A stretch of 64,000 nt of DNA. It comes from Thiodiazotropha sp040506775 (lineage in GTDB: Bacteria; Pseudomonadota; Gammaproteobacteria; Chromatiales; Chromatiaceae). The DNA lies in NCBI GenBank assembly GCA_040506775.1, contig JBEVWC010000014.1:62001-126000 (forward strand), written 5' to 3'. A program made the translations under genes and the position numbers. Under the pieces are notes generated by a model. The model was not told the DNA's origin and ran no database searches. It saw only the letters and a list, made by a program, of their open reading frames with translations. Positions 25,746 through 35,347 of this stretch are shown piece after piece (position 1 is the stretch's first letter; the number at the start of each line of letters is the position of its first letter).

Positions 25746-26690
25746 TCAGGCCGCGTCCGGGACAGGCGGCGGAAAGTAGGTTGACACCATCTTTTCATGT
25801 AACTCCGCGAGTATGACCTGCATCTCATCGATGAAATCGTGGAGATACTGGTTGTCCATCTTATCCAGGGGCATGTCCTCTATAGTGCGCTCGATCTTGC
25901 GCAGGATAAGTACCGGCGCACGGTTTTTCGGCAGGCGTGACAGGTTGTAGGAGATGTTTTCCAGGCAGTAGCTCAGCGAACGGGGAAAGGTCTGGGTCTG
26001 GAAGAGAAACTTCAACACGTCGTTGCGCCGGATGCGCACCTGCATGTGCTGGCGATACATCTGGTAGGCACTCAGCGATTTGAGCATGCTCATCCACAGG
26101 ATGTCTTCGAACGGCGTCAGTTCCGGCGCATCGTCGGGGATCGGGTTTTCACAGCGCACGTCGATGATGCGGGTGGTCATGTCGGCCCGTTCCAGTTTCC
26201 GGCCCAGGTTGAGGAAGTGGTAGGCCGTGTCATGGCTCATGCTGCCCGCCAGCAGACCGGTCAGCATTTGTGAGTTGGCGATGATCTGCTGCAGATAGCG
26301 ATGCCGCCCGTGGCGGGAAAAACTGCTCTGCTTGTTGTCCACTGCCATCTGGTAGTAACTGTTGATCTCTTCCCAGGCCTCGCGGGGGAGGATCTCCCGG
26401 ATGGTGCGGGCATTCTCTCGCAGACTTTGCAGGATGCTGACGATCGAACTCGGGTTGGATTCGTCAGAAATCAGAAAGTTGGCGACCCGCCGCTCGGTGA
26501 ATTCCGGATGGCGTTCCGCGTATTCCGTGTTGCAGCCGAGCAGACTGATCAGGGCATCCCAGCCAGGGGCGACGTGGGAGGGCAGGTCCAGCAACAGGTT
26601 GGTATTCACAGTGATCAGGCGGGCCGTGTTCTCGGCCCGTTCCTGATAGCGTCCGATCCAGTAGATGGTTTCAGCTACGCGGGAAAGCAT
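25746..26690 (-). CDS. Alpha-E domain protein (DUF403)
   Basis: 314 residues opening with MLSRVAETIYWIGRYQERAENTARL, the hallmark of the alpha-E family, followed by an all-helical body with LGRKLERADMTTRIIDVR and YCLENISYNLSRLP. Its function is not established. It is the last gene of a three-gene set with the ATP-grasp and transglutaminase proteins, which is conserved with the Anbu proteasome in many bacteria and may make or process an isopeptide-linked peptide. Confidence 0.94.
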   Translation of the reverse strand: MLSRVAETIYWIGRYQERAENTARLITVNTNLLLDLPSHVAPGWDALISLLGCNTEYAERHPEFTERRVANFLISDESNPSSIVSILQSLRENARTIREILPREAWEEINSYYQMAVDNKQSSFSRHGRHRYLQQIIANSQMLTGLLAGSMSHDTAYHFLNLGRKLERADMTTRIIDVRCENPIPDDAPELTPFEDILWMSMLKSLSAYQMYRQHMQVRIRRNDVLKFLFQTQTFPRSLSYCLENISYNLSRLPKNRAPVLILRKIERTIEDMPLDKMDNQYLHDFIDEMQVILAELHEKMVSTYFPPPVPDAA

Positions 26691-26802
26691 GTGGCACTCC
26701 TCGGATAGATTGGGTAGTTACCGTCACATGAGCCTCGTCCCTGAGGATGGGCAATATCCGTGACGCCTCGTCAGACAATTTTTGCATGGTCATCATTCGG
26801 GC

Positions 26803-28248
26803 TCAGCTGTCGACGATCCAGGTGTCCTTGCTGCCGCCCCCCTGGGAGGAGTTGACCACCAGAGATCCCTTGCGCAGCGCCACCCGGGTGAGTCCTCCGG
26901 TGGTGACCTCCATGTTTTTGCCGCTGAGAATGAAGGGGCGGAGATCCACGTGCCTCGGTTCCAGCAAACCCCGTGCAATGGTTGGCACCGTGGAAATGCC
27001 CAGGGTCGGTTGGGCGATATAGTTTCGCGGATTCGCCGCAATCAGTTTGGCGAACTCCTCGCGTTCCGCCTTGGTCGATGCGGGACCGACCAGCATGCCG
27101 TAGCCACCGGACTCATTGGCCGGTTTGACCACCAGGTCCTTGAGGTGGTCCAGCACATAGGCCAGCGAATCCTTGTCCATGCAGCGATAAGTGGGCACGT
27201 TGGGTACGATCGGATCCTGATCCAGGTAGTAACGGATGATCTCCGGAACATACGAGTAGACCACCTTGTCATCGGCAACACCCGCTCCCGGTGCATTGGC
27301 CAGGGCCACATTGCCCGCTTTCCAGGCCCGCAGCAGGCCCGGTACGCCGAGCATGGAATCGGGGTTGAAAGCCTCCGGATCGAGAAACAGGTCATCGATG
27401 CGCCGGTAGATCACGTCGACCCGGGACAGGCCTTCGATGTTGCGCATGTAGACACAGTCATCGTCACACACCACCAGATCACGACCTTCCACCAGTTCAC
27501 AGCCCATCTGCTGGGCCAGGTAGGCATGCTCGAAGTAGGCGGAGTTGTAGATGCCGGGGGTCAGCACGACGATCTCCGGATTGTCCCCCGGTCGGGGTGA
27601 AAGGGCCGCAAGCGTATCAAACAGTTCGGAGGGGTAGTCGTCCACTGGCAGCGGACTGTAGGTTTCGAACAACTCGGGAAACACGCGTTTGGTCACCAAC
27701 CGGTTCTCCAGCATGTAAGAGACCCCGGAAGGCACCCGCAGGTTATCCTCCAGCACATACATCAGTCCGTCCCGGTCGCGGACCAGGTCGCTGCCGCAGA
27801 TATGCGCCCAGATGCCCAGGGGCGGATCGATGCCGACGCACTGGGGACGGAAGTTCACCGAATCGGCGAGCACCGCGGCGGGAAACACCTTGTCCTTGAT
27901 GATCTTCTGATCGTGATAGAGATCGTCGATAAACAGGTTCAGCGCCTGCACCCGCTGTTTCAGCCCCGCTTCAACCTGATCCCATTCCTTCTTCGGGATC
28001 AGCCTTGGAATGATATCGAAAGGCCAGGCCCGGTCGATGGAACCCTCTTCCTCGGTGTAGACCCGGAAGGTGATGCCCATCTGCTTGATCGCCAGGTCGG
28101 CACCCTGCTGGCGGGTCTCCAATTCTCCCTCGTCGAGCTTCCGCAGGTAACTGATGAGTTTGCGCGCATAGCCCCGGGCGTTTCCGTTCGGAGTGATCAG
28201 CTCGTCGTAGAAGTCGTGGTTTTCGAACGACTCCCAATTGATGGTCAT
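26803..28248 (-). CDS. Circularly permuted ATP-grasp family protein (DUF404/DUF407)
   Basis: 481 residues: N-terminal YDELITPNGNARGYARKLISYL, LNLFIDDLYHDQKIIKDKVFPA, then ATP-grasp landmarks NAPGAGVADDKVVYSYVPEIIRYYL, DLVVKPANESGGYGMLVGP and DLRPFILSGKNMEVTTGGLTRVALRKGSLVVNSSQGGGSKDTWIV. Family members are presumed amide ligases that activate a carboxylate with ATP. Its start overlaps the stop of the transglutaminase gene (ATGA at 28245-28248). Cytoplasmic. Confidence 0.94.
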   Translation of the reverse strand: MTINWESFENHDFYDELITPNGNARGYARKLISYLRKLDEGELETRQQGADLAIKQMGITFRVYTEEEGSIDRAWPFDIIPRLIPKKEWDQVEAGLKQRVQALNLFIDDLYHDQKIIKDKVFPAAVLADSVNFRPQCVGIDPPLGIWAHICGSDLVRDRDGLMYVLEDNLRVPSGVSYMLENRLVTKRVFPELFETYSPLPVDDYPSELFDTLAALSPRPGDNPEIVVLTPGIYNSAYFEHAYLAQQMGCELVEGRDLVVCDDDCVYMRNIEGLSRVDVIYRRIDDLFLDPEAFNPDSMLGVPGLLRAWKAGNVALANAPGAGVADDKVVYSYVPEIIRYYLDQDPIVPNVPTYRCMDKDSLAYVLDHLKDLVVKPANESGGYGMLVGPASTKAEREEFAKLIAANPRNYIAQPTLGISTVPTIARGLLEPRHVDLRPFILSGKNMEVTTGGLTRVALRKGSLVVNSSQGGGSKDTWIVDS

Positions 28249-31200
28249 GCCAAGCCTCCTTCGCGCGGCGTCATGCGCAGATCCAGGGTCCAGGGAAAGT
28301 CGGGATTCAGGGGTTCGCTGTCGAGCACCATTCTCCCGCCGGTGTGGCCATGCTCGACGAAGCGCGCCAGGCGTCGTGCCTCGGCTTCGTTGGCATTGAC
28401 CGGAAAGGTTTCGTAATTGCGTCCACCGGGATGTGACACATGGTAGGTACAGCCGCCCAGAGAGTGCTCGTTCCAGGTGTCGACCACGTCGAACACCAGC
28501 GGGGTGTGCACACCGATGGTCGGGTGCAGGCCCGAGGGTGGCTGCCAGGCCTTGTAGCGCACCCCCGCGACGAATTCGCCCCGGGTACCGGTATTGCGCA
28601 AGGGCACTCGGCGTCCGTTGCAGGCAATGGCATGACGCCCGGGGGTGAGTCCGCTCGCCTTCACCTGCAGGCGCTCCACCGATGAGTCGACGAAGCGGGC
28701 GGTGCCCTGGGCGGTCACCTCTTCACCCAGTACATTCCAGGGCTCGATGGCAAAGCGCAGTTCCAGTTCCAGGTCGTCCACGTTGAGGGTGCCGTAACGG
28801 GGAAAGCGGAATTCGACAAAGGGGTCGAACCAGCTCATGTCGAAGTTGTAGCCACTGCGGCGCAGGTCACCGACCACATCCGCCAGGTCCCGCTCCACAT
28901 AGTGGGGCAGCATGAACCGATCATGCAGCTCAGTACCCCAGCGTACCGGTTCGCGCTGGTAGGGATTGTCCCAGAAACGGGCAATCAACGAGCGCAGCAG
29001 CAGCATCTGTACGCTGCTCATCCGTGCGTGGGGCGGCATCTCGAAGCCGCGGAACTCCACCAGGCCCAGGCGGCCGGTGGGGCTGTCCGGGGAGTAGAGC
29101 TTGTCGATGCAGAATTCGGAACGGTGGGTGTTACCGGTCAGGTCCACCAGCAGATGGCGCAGAATCCGGTCTACCAGCCATGGGGCCACGGTTTCACCGG
29201 GTGGCATCTCCTTGAAGGCGATGCCCAGTTCGTAGAGTGAATCGTCCCGCGCCTCGTCGACCCTCGGGGCCTGGGAGGTGGGGCCGATGAACAGGCCCGA
29301 GAACAGGTAGGAGAGGGCCGGGTGGTTCTGCCAATAGGTCAGCAGGCTGCGCAGCAGATGCGGTCTGCGCAGGATCGGGCTGTCGCCGGGATACTCCGCG
29401 CCGATGGTCACGTGATTGCCGCCGCCGGTGCCGGAATGGCGTCCGTCGAGCATGAATTTCTCAGTACCCAGGCGAGACTGGCGAGCCTCTTCATAGAGGG
29501 TTTCGGTGCGCGAAACCAGTTCACGCCAGTCGTGGCTGGGGTGAATGTTGACCTCGATGACCCCGGGGTCGGGGGTTACCTGCATGCGCAACAGGCGACT
29601 GTCATGGGGCGGCTCGTAACCCTCCATGACCACCGGCAGTCCGGTGTCCACAGCGGCTGCCTCGATGGCATTGATCAGGTCGAGATAGTGTTCCAGTTCT
29701 GTGAGCGGGGGCAGAAAGATGTGCAGATGACCCTGCCGCGGTTCCACGCACAGGGCGGTACGCACCAGAATGTCCTCGATCCGCCCCCCCGGGCGTCCGC
29801 TGAACATGCGCCGGTCGTCCGCGGCCAGTGGGGGAGCGGGCAGCGGCGAGGCCGTGCCGCTGCGCACCATGCGCAGCCGGTCACGGATCTCAGGCATCTG
29901 ATGGCGGGTATCGAAGGGGTCCTTGGGCAGTACGGTCTGACGGTCGCCGGCCTTCTCCCACAGCAGGGCATCCAGGGGCAGGCGATAACCCATGGGTGAG
30001 TCGCCGGGAATCAGGTACATGTTGTCGCGACGGAAACTCCAGGGGCTGGAGATCCAGCTGTCACGCAGATAATCCCAGGCGATCGGCAGGGCATAGCCCA
30101 CCGTGTAGTCCAGACCCTGTTCGAACACCTTGCGCAGGCGGGCCCGCTCCAGCGGGTCCTTGAGCCGGTTGTCGAACACATCCAGATTGGCCGGGAGTAT
30201 GCCCTCTTTCCACAGGTAGTAGAGATTATCCTCAAAACCGGGCCGGGCGTATTCGCCATCGACTCCCAGGTGATGGGCGATCCCCTGGATCAGGCTCAGG
30301 GCATGGGTGTCCGTGTAGGTTTTCGAGGAGTCCGGGTGGTCGAGCAGTTCCGGGTGCTGCCAAATCGGTGTCCCATCCTTGCGCCAGGCGCAGGTGAGGG
30401 CCCAGCGGGGCAGTTGTTCGCCGGGGTACCATTTGCCCTGACCGTAGTGCAGCACCGCGTCGCTGCCAAAGACCTGTTTCAGCTTGCGCAGCAATACTCC
30501 GGCCCGTTCCAGTTTGTGCTCGCCCAGCGCAGCGGTGTTCCACTGCGGGCTGTCCATGTCGTCGATGGAGACGAAGGTGGGCTCACCACCCATGGTCAGG
30601 CGTACATCACCCTGCTTGAGATGACCGTCAACATAGTCACCCAGCGCCAGGATCGCCTCCCATTGATCTTCGGTGTAAGGCTTGGTGACACGCGGGTCCT
30701 CATGTACTCGGGTGACCTGGTTGACGAAGCGGAAACTGACTTCGCATTTGTCAGTGGCGCCGACAATAGGCGCGGCACTCACCGGGTCAGGGGTGCAGGC
30801 AAGGGGGATATGTCCTTCACCGGCAAACAGTCCGGAGGTGGGATCGAGTCCGACCCAGCCGGCTCCGGGGATAAACACCTCGGCCCAGGCATGCAGGTCT
30901 GTGAAATCCGCTTCAGGACCGGATGGGCCGTCGAGGGATTTCTGATCTGCGGAGAGTTGCACCAGGTAGCCTGAGACAAAACGGGCCGCCAGGCCCATAT
31001 GGCGCAGGATCTGTACCAGCAGCCAGCCGGTATCCCGGCAGGAGCCGGTCAACTTGGTGAGGGTGTCCTCACAGCTCTGTACGCCGGGTTCCATGCGAAT
31101 CGTGTAGCCGATCGCTTTCTGCAGCCGCTGATTGAGTTCCACCAGGAAGTGCACGATATGGGGGCGCTCCTCCGCTTCCTCACCCTCCTTTTTCGTTTCA

Positions 31201-31646
31201 TCCTTTTTGTCGCCCATGTAGGCAAAACCAAGCCGTTCACTGCGGACCTTTTTCAGCCAGTCCATCAACTTGGGGCCCGACTCCTTGATTTCGAAGTAGG
31301 GCGCCAGCTCCTTTTTCAACTGTGCTTCATACTCGAACGGAAAATGCTCGGCGTAGCTTTCGACAAAGAAATCAAAGGGATTGATGGTGACCAGGTCTGC
31401 GACCAGATTGACATCCACCACGAAGCTGCGGGACGGTTTGGGAAACACATAGCGGGCTATGTAGTTGCCGAACGGGTCCTGCTGCCAGTTGAGAAAATGC
31501 TCTTCCGGTTCGACCTTCAACGAGTAGTGATGCAGCGGCGTACGGGTGTGGGGTGCCGGACGAAGGCGTATCAGGTGGGGAGAGAGGTTGACTGACCGGT
31601 CAAAATGGTATTCGGTACGGTGATGAATCGCGATACGAACTGACAT
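28245..31646 (-). CDS. Transglutaminase-like/DUF2126 large protein
   Basis: 1133 residues, the usual size for this fusion. The N-terminal transglutaminase N region (IRLRPAPHTRTPLHHYSLKVEP) is followed by a catalytic core with SCRDTGWLLVQILRHMGLAARFVSGY (catalytic Cys near 200), DLHAWAEVFIPGAGWVGLDPTSG (His, then Asp), then a long DUF2126 region with GQGKWYPGEQLPRWAL, YALPIAWD, GTGGGNHVTIGAEYPGDSPILRRPHLLRSLLTYWQNHPALSY. Probably a peptide/isopeptide hydrolase or transferase acting with the ATP-grasp partner. The divergent Anbu gene begins about 240 bp away. Biochemistry of the fused type is not established. Confidence 0.94.
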   Translation of the reverse strand: MSVRIAIHHRTEYHFDRSVNLSPHLIRLRPAPHTRTPLHHYSLKVEPEEHFLNWQQDPFGNYIARYVFPKPSRSFVVDVNLVADLVTINPFDFFVESYAEHFPFEYEAQLKKELAPYFEIKESGPKLMDWLKKVRSERLGFAYMGDKKDETKKEGEEAEERPHIVHFLVELNQRLQKAIGYTIRMEPGVQSCEDTLTKLTGSCRDTGWLLVQILRHMGLAARFVSGYLVQLSADQKSLDGPSGPEADFTDLHAWAEVFIPGAGWVGLDPTSGLFAGEGHIPLACTPDPVSAAPIVGATDKCEVSFRFVNQVTRVHEDPRVTKPYTEDQWEAILALGDYVDGHLKQGDVRLTMGGEPTFVSIDDMDSPQWNTAALGEHKLERAGVLLRKLKQVFGSDAVLHYGQGKWYPGEQLPRWALTCAWRKDGTPIWQHPELLDHPDSSKTYTDTHALSLIQGIAHHLGVDGEYARPGFEDNLYYLWKEGILPANLDVFDNRLKDPLERARLRKVFEQGLDYTVGYALPIAWDYLRDSWISSPWSFRRDNMYLIPGDSPMGYRLPLDALLWEKAGDRQTVLPKDPFDTRHQMPEIRDRLRMVRSGTASPLPAPPLAADDRRMFSGRPGGRIEDILVRTALCVEPRQGHLHIFLPPLTELEHYLDLINAIEAAAVDTGLPVVMEGYEPPHDSRLLRMQVTPDPGVIEVNIHPSHDWRELVSRTETLYEEARQSRLGTEKFMLDGRHSGTGGGNHVTIGAEYPGDSPILRRPHLLRSLLTYWQNHPALSYLFSGLFIGPTSQAPRVDEARDDSLYELGIAFKEMPPGETVAPWLVDRILRHLLVDLTGNTHRSEFCIDKLYSPDSPTGRLGLVEFRGFEMPPHARMSSVQMLLLRSLIARFWDNPYQREPVRWGTELHDRFMLPHYVERDLADVVGDLRRSGYNFDMSWFDPFVEFRFPRYGTLNVDDLELELRFAIEPWNVLGEEVTAQGTARFVDSSVERLQVKASGLTPGRHAIACNGRRVPLRNTGTRGEFVAGVRYKAWQPPSGLHPTIGVHTPLVFDVVDTWNEHSLGGCTYHVSHPGGRNYETFPVNANEAEARRLARFVEHGHTGGRMVLDSEPLNPDFPWTLDLRMTPREGGLA

Positions 31647-31889
31647 GGTGCGCGTGATGCTCCAGATTGGTGCCGATTTGTTATGTTGGGACGGCTATGA
31701 CACCTTATTGGTGAATCATGAGCAGTTTCTGTGCCATAACGCGTGCCATTCCCATTAGGCACTATTTTGGCTGAGTTGCCCTGAATTTCCAGTCCCAGAT
31801 GCCGATAATAGCTTCACTGAAAGAGCACTTTTTTGTCACGTGATTTATATTATCATGGGTGACCCGAAGACAACCGGATGATTCCCGCC

Positions 31890-32828
31890 ATGACATATTG
31901 CCTAGGTATTTGCGTCCAGGATGGACTGATGTTCGCGTCGGACTCCCGCACCAACGCGGGTGTTGACTATGTGACCAGCTATTCGAAGATGCATGTATTT
32001 GAACCGGCGCCGGACCGGGTTTTTGTCATCCTCTCCGCGGGTAACCTGGCCACCACCCAGGAAATCGTCAATATCATCCAGCGGGACATCGATTATCCCA
32101 CGGGTAGCGAAAACCTGTTGACCGCCCGCTACCTGTTCGAAGCGGCCGACTATGTGGGACGGGTCAGCCAGATGGTACAGCAGCAGCACGGCATGGCGTT
32201 GCAACAGGCCGGTGTCAGCGGCGAGGTGACCCTGATCCTGGGCGGACAGATCAAGGGACAGCCCCACGGACTGATGCTCATCTACCCGCAGGGCAACCAT
32301 ATCGAGGCTTCCCGCAGCACTCCGTACCTGCAGATCGGCGAGACCAAATACGGCAAGCCGGTGCTCGACCGGGTTCTCAACTACAACTTGCCATTGCATG
32401 ATGCCGCCCGGTTGGCCCTGGTATCGCTCAGCTCCACCACCATGTCCAACATCACCGTGGGTCCGCCTTACGAACTGGCGATCTACCACGTGGATGAATT
32501 CAAGATCACCAGCCGTTGTAAATTCGAGGAGAGCGGTGATTACCTGAAAGAGCTGCAAACGGCCTGGACCAATGGTCTGATTCAGAGCTTCAACAACCTG
32601 CCCCGGTTCGATTGGGAGCTACGGGAAAACCAGATGGGGCTTGGATTCAGCGAGTGTCAAACCGCAGTGAGTGCAGAGGCAGCAGCCCCAGAGGCCACTC
32701 AACAGGCCGCCCAACAGGCCATTCAGCAGGGCATCCAACAGGGCACCCAACAGGGCACCCAACAGGGCACTCAGCAGGGCACCCAGCAGGGAACTCAACG
32801 GGCAAATCAGGAAATCCCGACCTACTGA
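31890..32828 (+). CDS. Anbu-type bacterial proteasome subunit with Gln-rich repeat tail
   Basis: 312 residues. I place the start at the ATG at 31890, not the in-frame ATG at 31878, because Anbu needs the Thr right after Met as N-terminal nucleophile: MTYCLGICVQDG...ASDSRTNAGVDY gives Thr1 and Asp17, with a Lys near 32. The family body continues with VFVILSAGNLATTQEIVN, GGQIKGQPHGLMLIYPQGNHI and LSSTTMSNITVGPPYELAIYH. After about residue 265 comes an unusual tail of alternating QQ and small residues, (Q-Q-G-T) repeated, encoded by a 12-bp DNA repeat at about 32700-32800. Anbu forms self-compartmentalised peptidase rings. It is divergent from its usual partners. Confidence 0.94.
   Translation: MTYCLGICVQDGLMFASDSRTNAGVDYVTSYSKMHVFEPAPDRVFVILSAGNLATTQEIVNIIQRDIDYPTGSENLLTARYLFEAADYVGRVSQMVQQQHGMALQQAGVSGEVTLILGGQIKGQPHGLMLIYPQGNHIEASRSTPYLQIGETKYGKPVLDRVLNYNLPLHDAARLALVSLSSTTMSNITVGPPYELAIYHVDEFKITSRCKFEESGDYLKELQTAWTNGLIQSFNNLPRFDWELRENQMGLGFSECQTAVSAEAAAPEATQQAAQQAIQQGIQQGTQQGTQQGTQQGTQQGTQRANQEIPTY
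32706..32800 (+). repeat. 12-bp tandem repeat (CAACAGGGCACC) in the Anbu tail
   Basis: About eight units of CAACAGGGCACC and near variants, in frame, encoding QQGT. First units diverge (QQAA, QQAI, QQGI), later ones are nearly identical, as expected from recent slippage expansion. Confidence 0.85.
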
Positions 32829-33148
32829 TCACTCAGTGGGGCATGGACGCCTCGCAGAGGTGTCGATGCGGCGACTCCACCAACACCCGAGCGATTTGCA
32901 ACGTCGGTTGCAGTGTCTGCGAAGCGTGCTTTCTTCGCTGAATTTCGTCCTGTTTCGCACGCGCCAATGGGAATTTGGACAACCTGCTGGAGGTTGCTGC
33001 CGGGCTGCCGATGCATCAATCAGGTTCCTGTCGGCTTGGCGCTTCCGGATTCCGGGGCCGAGAGGGGTCTGCGAGGGTCAGGGTCCTGTGGCATAATCCA
33101 TGGTTTAAACAACCATCGTTTGCACCTGAGTGCTTGAAAGGAATCAGC
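32829..33148. other. Intergenic region, nothing firm recognised
   Basis: 320 bp between the Anbu and PLA2-like genes, same direction. Open frames here are short and match nothing. A ribosome site AAAGGA lies before the ATG at 33149. Confidence 0.4.
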
Positions 33149-33676
33149 ATGAGTTACAGGTTTCTCTTCGTTATGGCCTTGCTGCCGTGTTTCACCCTGA
33201 GCGCCGAAGAAATCCACCCACAACCTCCATCAGCAACCGCAGAGACAGAGACATCATTGATGCCTACCTATGGCAACTGGTGCGGGCGTGACCACCCCCA
33301 TGATCCGGAAAATGCCCAAGCCCCTATCGATCGTTTGGATGAGATCTGTCGAAACCATGATCTGTGCTATATCGAGAAAGGCCATATGGCTTGTGAATGT
33401 GACAGTCAGTTCAACAGAGAGATTGTCTCGGGTCTGCATGAACACAGATTCACAGGTTCAACGAAATTGTTGGCGCACACTTTCAGGGCTTACTTCAGGG
33501 GTTCGCCCTGTGTCGGCTCATCGAAAGACAAGTTGGCGCCCACCCGGGTACTGAGTGCCGTGGTCAAGGGCGCCGACAGAAATGCTGAACGGCTCCTTCA
33601 CAGAATCCAGTCGATTTCCGGGCATCCTGAGTCTGAGAATACCCCAGAACAGAGCCATACTCAGGACCGCGAGTAA
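33149..33676 (+). CDS. Secreted phospholipase A2-like protein
   Basis: 175 residues with a signal peptide (SYRFLFVMALLPCFTLSAEE). The core reads YGNWCGRDHP...PIDRLDEICRNHDLCY...CECDSQF. C67-RN-H70-D71-L-C73-Y is the secretory PLA2 catalytic His-Asp motif, and YGNWCG resembles the calcium loop; the Asp of ECDSQF would be the second catalytic acid. Length and disulfide number fit the compact prokaryotic PLA2 group. It would hydrolyse the sn-2 ester of phospholipids outside the cytoplasm. Start chosen by the AAAGGA site at about 8 nt. Upstream of the RTX-repeat gene but separated by 540 bp, so probably independent. Confidence 0.8.
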   Translation: MSYRFLFVMALLPCFTLSAEEIHPQPPSATAETETSLMPTYGNWCGRDHPHDPENAQAPIDRLDEICRNHDLCYIEKGHMACECDSQFNREIVSGLHEHRFTGSTKLLAHTFRAYFRGSPCVGSSKDKLAPTRVLSAVVKGADRNAERLLHRIQSISGHPESENTPEQSHTQDRE

Positions 33677-34213
33677 GAGTGCTGAGATAACGACTCGTTC
33701 CCTTCTATGCCCTGATTTGCATAGGCAATGCCCATTACCACGGCGGGCATGGAGCACAGGCAGATGATCAAACCCCGTCCATCGCGGTAACAACGCTGAC
33801 CACCATCGAGATCCTTTTTCTTTACTCGGGGAGGTATTCCGACAGTTTGGTTATTCGTGCTGAGGCAGGTTGATTCGGAGAAGGTTTGTATGACGCATAG
33901 GGTGTAACCCTATCTCGGGAAATTACTTACAGAATAACGAGTGAGAGTTTGTTTCAATGTCAGTGGATTGATTCTGGGAATACACTTCAATTCGAGGGTC
34001 TGTAATCCAGGGAATCACAAAATCAGTCATGGAACGACGACCTGTGGAATTCAACAATTCATCTTTTTTTAAATCTCTTCAGTCTATACCGACGTCACCT
34101 GGTCAGAGTCTTGCAGTGAGACATCATTGACTGTTATTGAATCTGCTGATTTTGATCGTCCTTGCCTTATTCTGTGAACCCCTGAAACACGATTTATAAA
34201 AGGAGTTATAAAG
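33677..34213. other. Intergenic region with a short dyad, no gene recognised
   Basis: About 537 bp, AT-rich near 33940-34200. A hairpin ATAGGGT-GTA-ACCCTAT occurs at 33897-33913. AGGAG precedes the RTX gene start by 8 nt (34201-34205). Nothing else was recognised. Confidence 0.5.
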
Positions 34214-35101
34214 ATGACAAGTATACAAGGCGGTTCTGGTAATCTGTTTATGCCGGGTGAACACAAATGCCCGAAAGAGTTCACTACTGCGGACGTTTTA
34301 AAGAACGGCACACGGATTGAGAGGTCCAGCAATGAAACCAAAATCATTGCGAATGGGAATGACAACAATATTAATGTTCACAAGAATCCGGATGGTTCCG
34401 CTGATGTGACCGTAGACGGTGAAACCGTGCATTTGTCCGCGCAAGAGGCCAGAAACCTGGTTATTGAGGGGGGCAGTGGAGACGATAATATCAGTGTGAC
34501 CGGGTACCAGCTTTGTGGTCCTGAGATGAATATCACCATTAACGGGGGCTGCGGCGATGATGTGATTCGTGGCGGCTCAGGGAACGAAACCATCGATGGT
34601 GGTTCGGGCGATGACTGGATTGACGGTGGTGCTGGCAATGACTCCATCAGTGGCGGCTCGGGGAACGATACCCTGCTCGGTGGTGATGGGGCCGATTCCA
34701 TCTACGGTGGCGCCGGCAATGACCGCATATGGGGTGGCGCGGGTGATGATCGGATCTATGGAAATGAGGGTAACGACATCCTGGTCGGCAACAGTGGAAA
34801 CGATAAACTTTTTGGTGGTGCTGGGAACGACAATATCTGGGGATGCTCCGGCAATGACACGATCAGCGGGGATAGTGGTAATGACAATGTCGTAGGCGGT
34901 AGTGGCAATGATTATCTCTATGGCGGCCGCGGTGATGACAACATTTGGGGCGGTTCAGGTGACGATCATATGTACGGCGGCTATGGTAAGGACTTCTTTG
35001 ATGGTGGATCAGGATGCGATCACGTCAACAACGCAGATGATGACTTCATCATTATCGATGACGGCCGTGGCCCCATTCTGTCATCGCCAGTGGATGATTG
35101 A
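34214..35101 (+). CDS. RTX-type calcium-binding repeat protein
   Basis: 295 residues. The first 95 are non-repetitive (EFTTADVLKNGTRIERSSNETKIIANGNDNNINV). Residues 95-285 are about 20 nonapeptide-like repeats of the GGxGxDxux type (GGSGNDTLL, GGAGNDRIW, GGAGDDRIY), which fold into a Ca2+ parallel beta roll. There is no N-terminal signal, and the acidic C-terminus (DDDFIIIDDGRGPILSSPVDD) fits type I secretion. No toxin, protease or lipase domain is visible and no HlyB/D genes are nearby. DNA repeats in the gene are coding, not CRISPR. Confidence 0.88.
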   Translation: MTSIQGGSGNLFMPGEHKCPKEFTTADVLKNGTRIERSSNETKIIANGNDNNINVHKNPDGSADVTVDGETVHLSAQEARNLVIEGGSGDDNISVTGYQLCGPEMNITINGGCGDDVIRGGSGNETIDGGSGDDWIDGGAGNDSISGGSGNDTLLGGDGADSIYGGAGNDRIWGGAGDDRIYGNEGNDILVGNSGNDKLFGGAGNDNIWGCSGNDTISGDSGNDNVVGGSGNDYLYGGRGDDNIWGGSGDDHMYGGYGKDFFDGGSGCDHVNNADDDFIIIDDGRGPILSSPVDD

Positions 35102-35114
35102 TCAATAGATGGAG

Positions 35115-35140
35115 AATCCCCCCGATTATGCCGGGGGATT
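35115..35140 (+). terminator. Hairpin terminator candidate after the RTX gene
   Basis: Stem AATCCCCC / GGGGGATT with a 10-nt loop, 14 bp after the stop; the following T run is poor (TTCCC). Confidence 0.5.
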
Positions 35141-35347
35141 TCCCTTCCGGAAGATGAACGCTTGTTCAGTATGACCCTGCGATGAAAACCGCCTCAAAAT
35201 ACTCATTTACTCCAGTAGACGGTGCATTATCGGTCGTTTTCCCCTTGTCTCGCATACGTCTGAGCGAATTTTAACAGCCTGCCAGTCACGAGTTCTATGC
35301 CGTTGAGCGGCAGAGGCTGGGCGATGATAGCCTGATGGCTGGCTATA

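Noticed and set aside
34440..35050. CRISPR array suggested by dense short repeats
   Set aside because: The repeats are in frame and encode GGxGxD calcium-binding nonapeptides; there are no uniform spacers and no cas genes.
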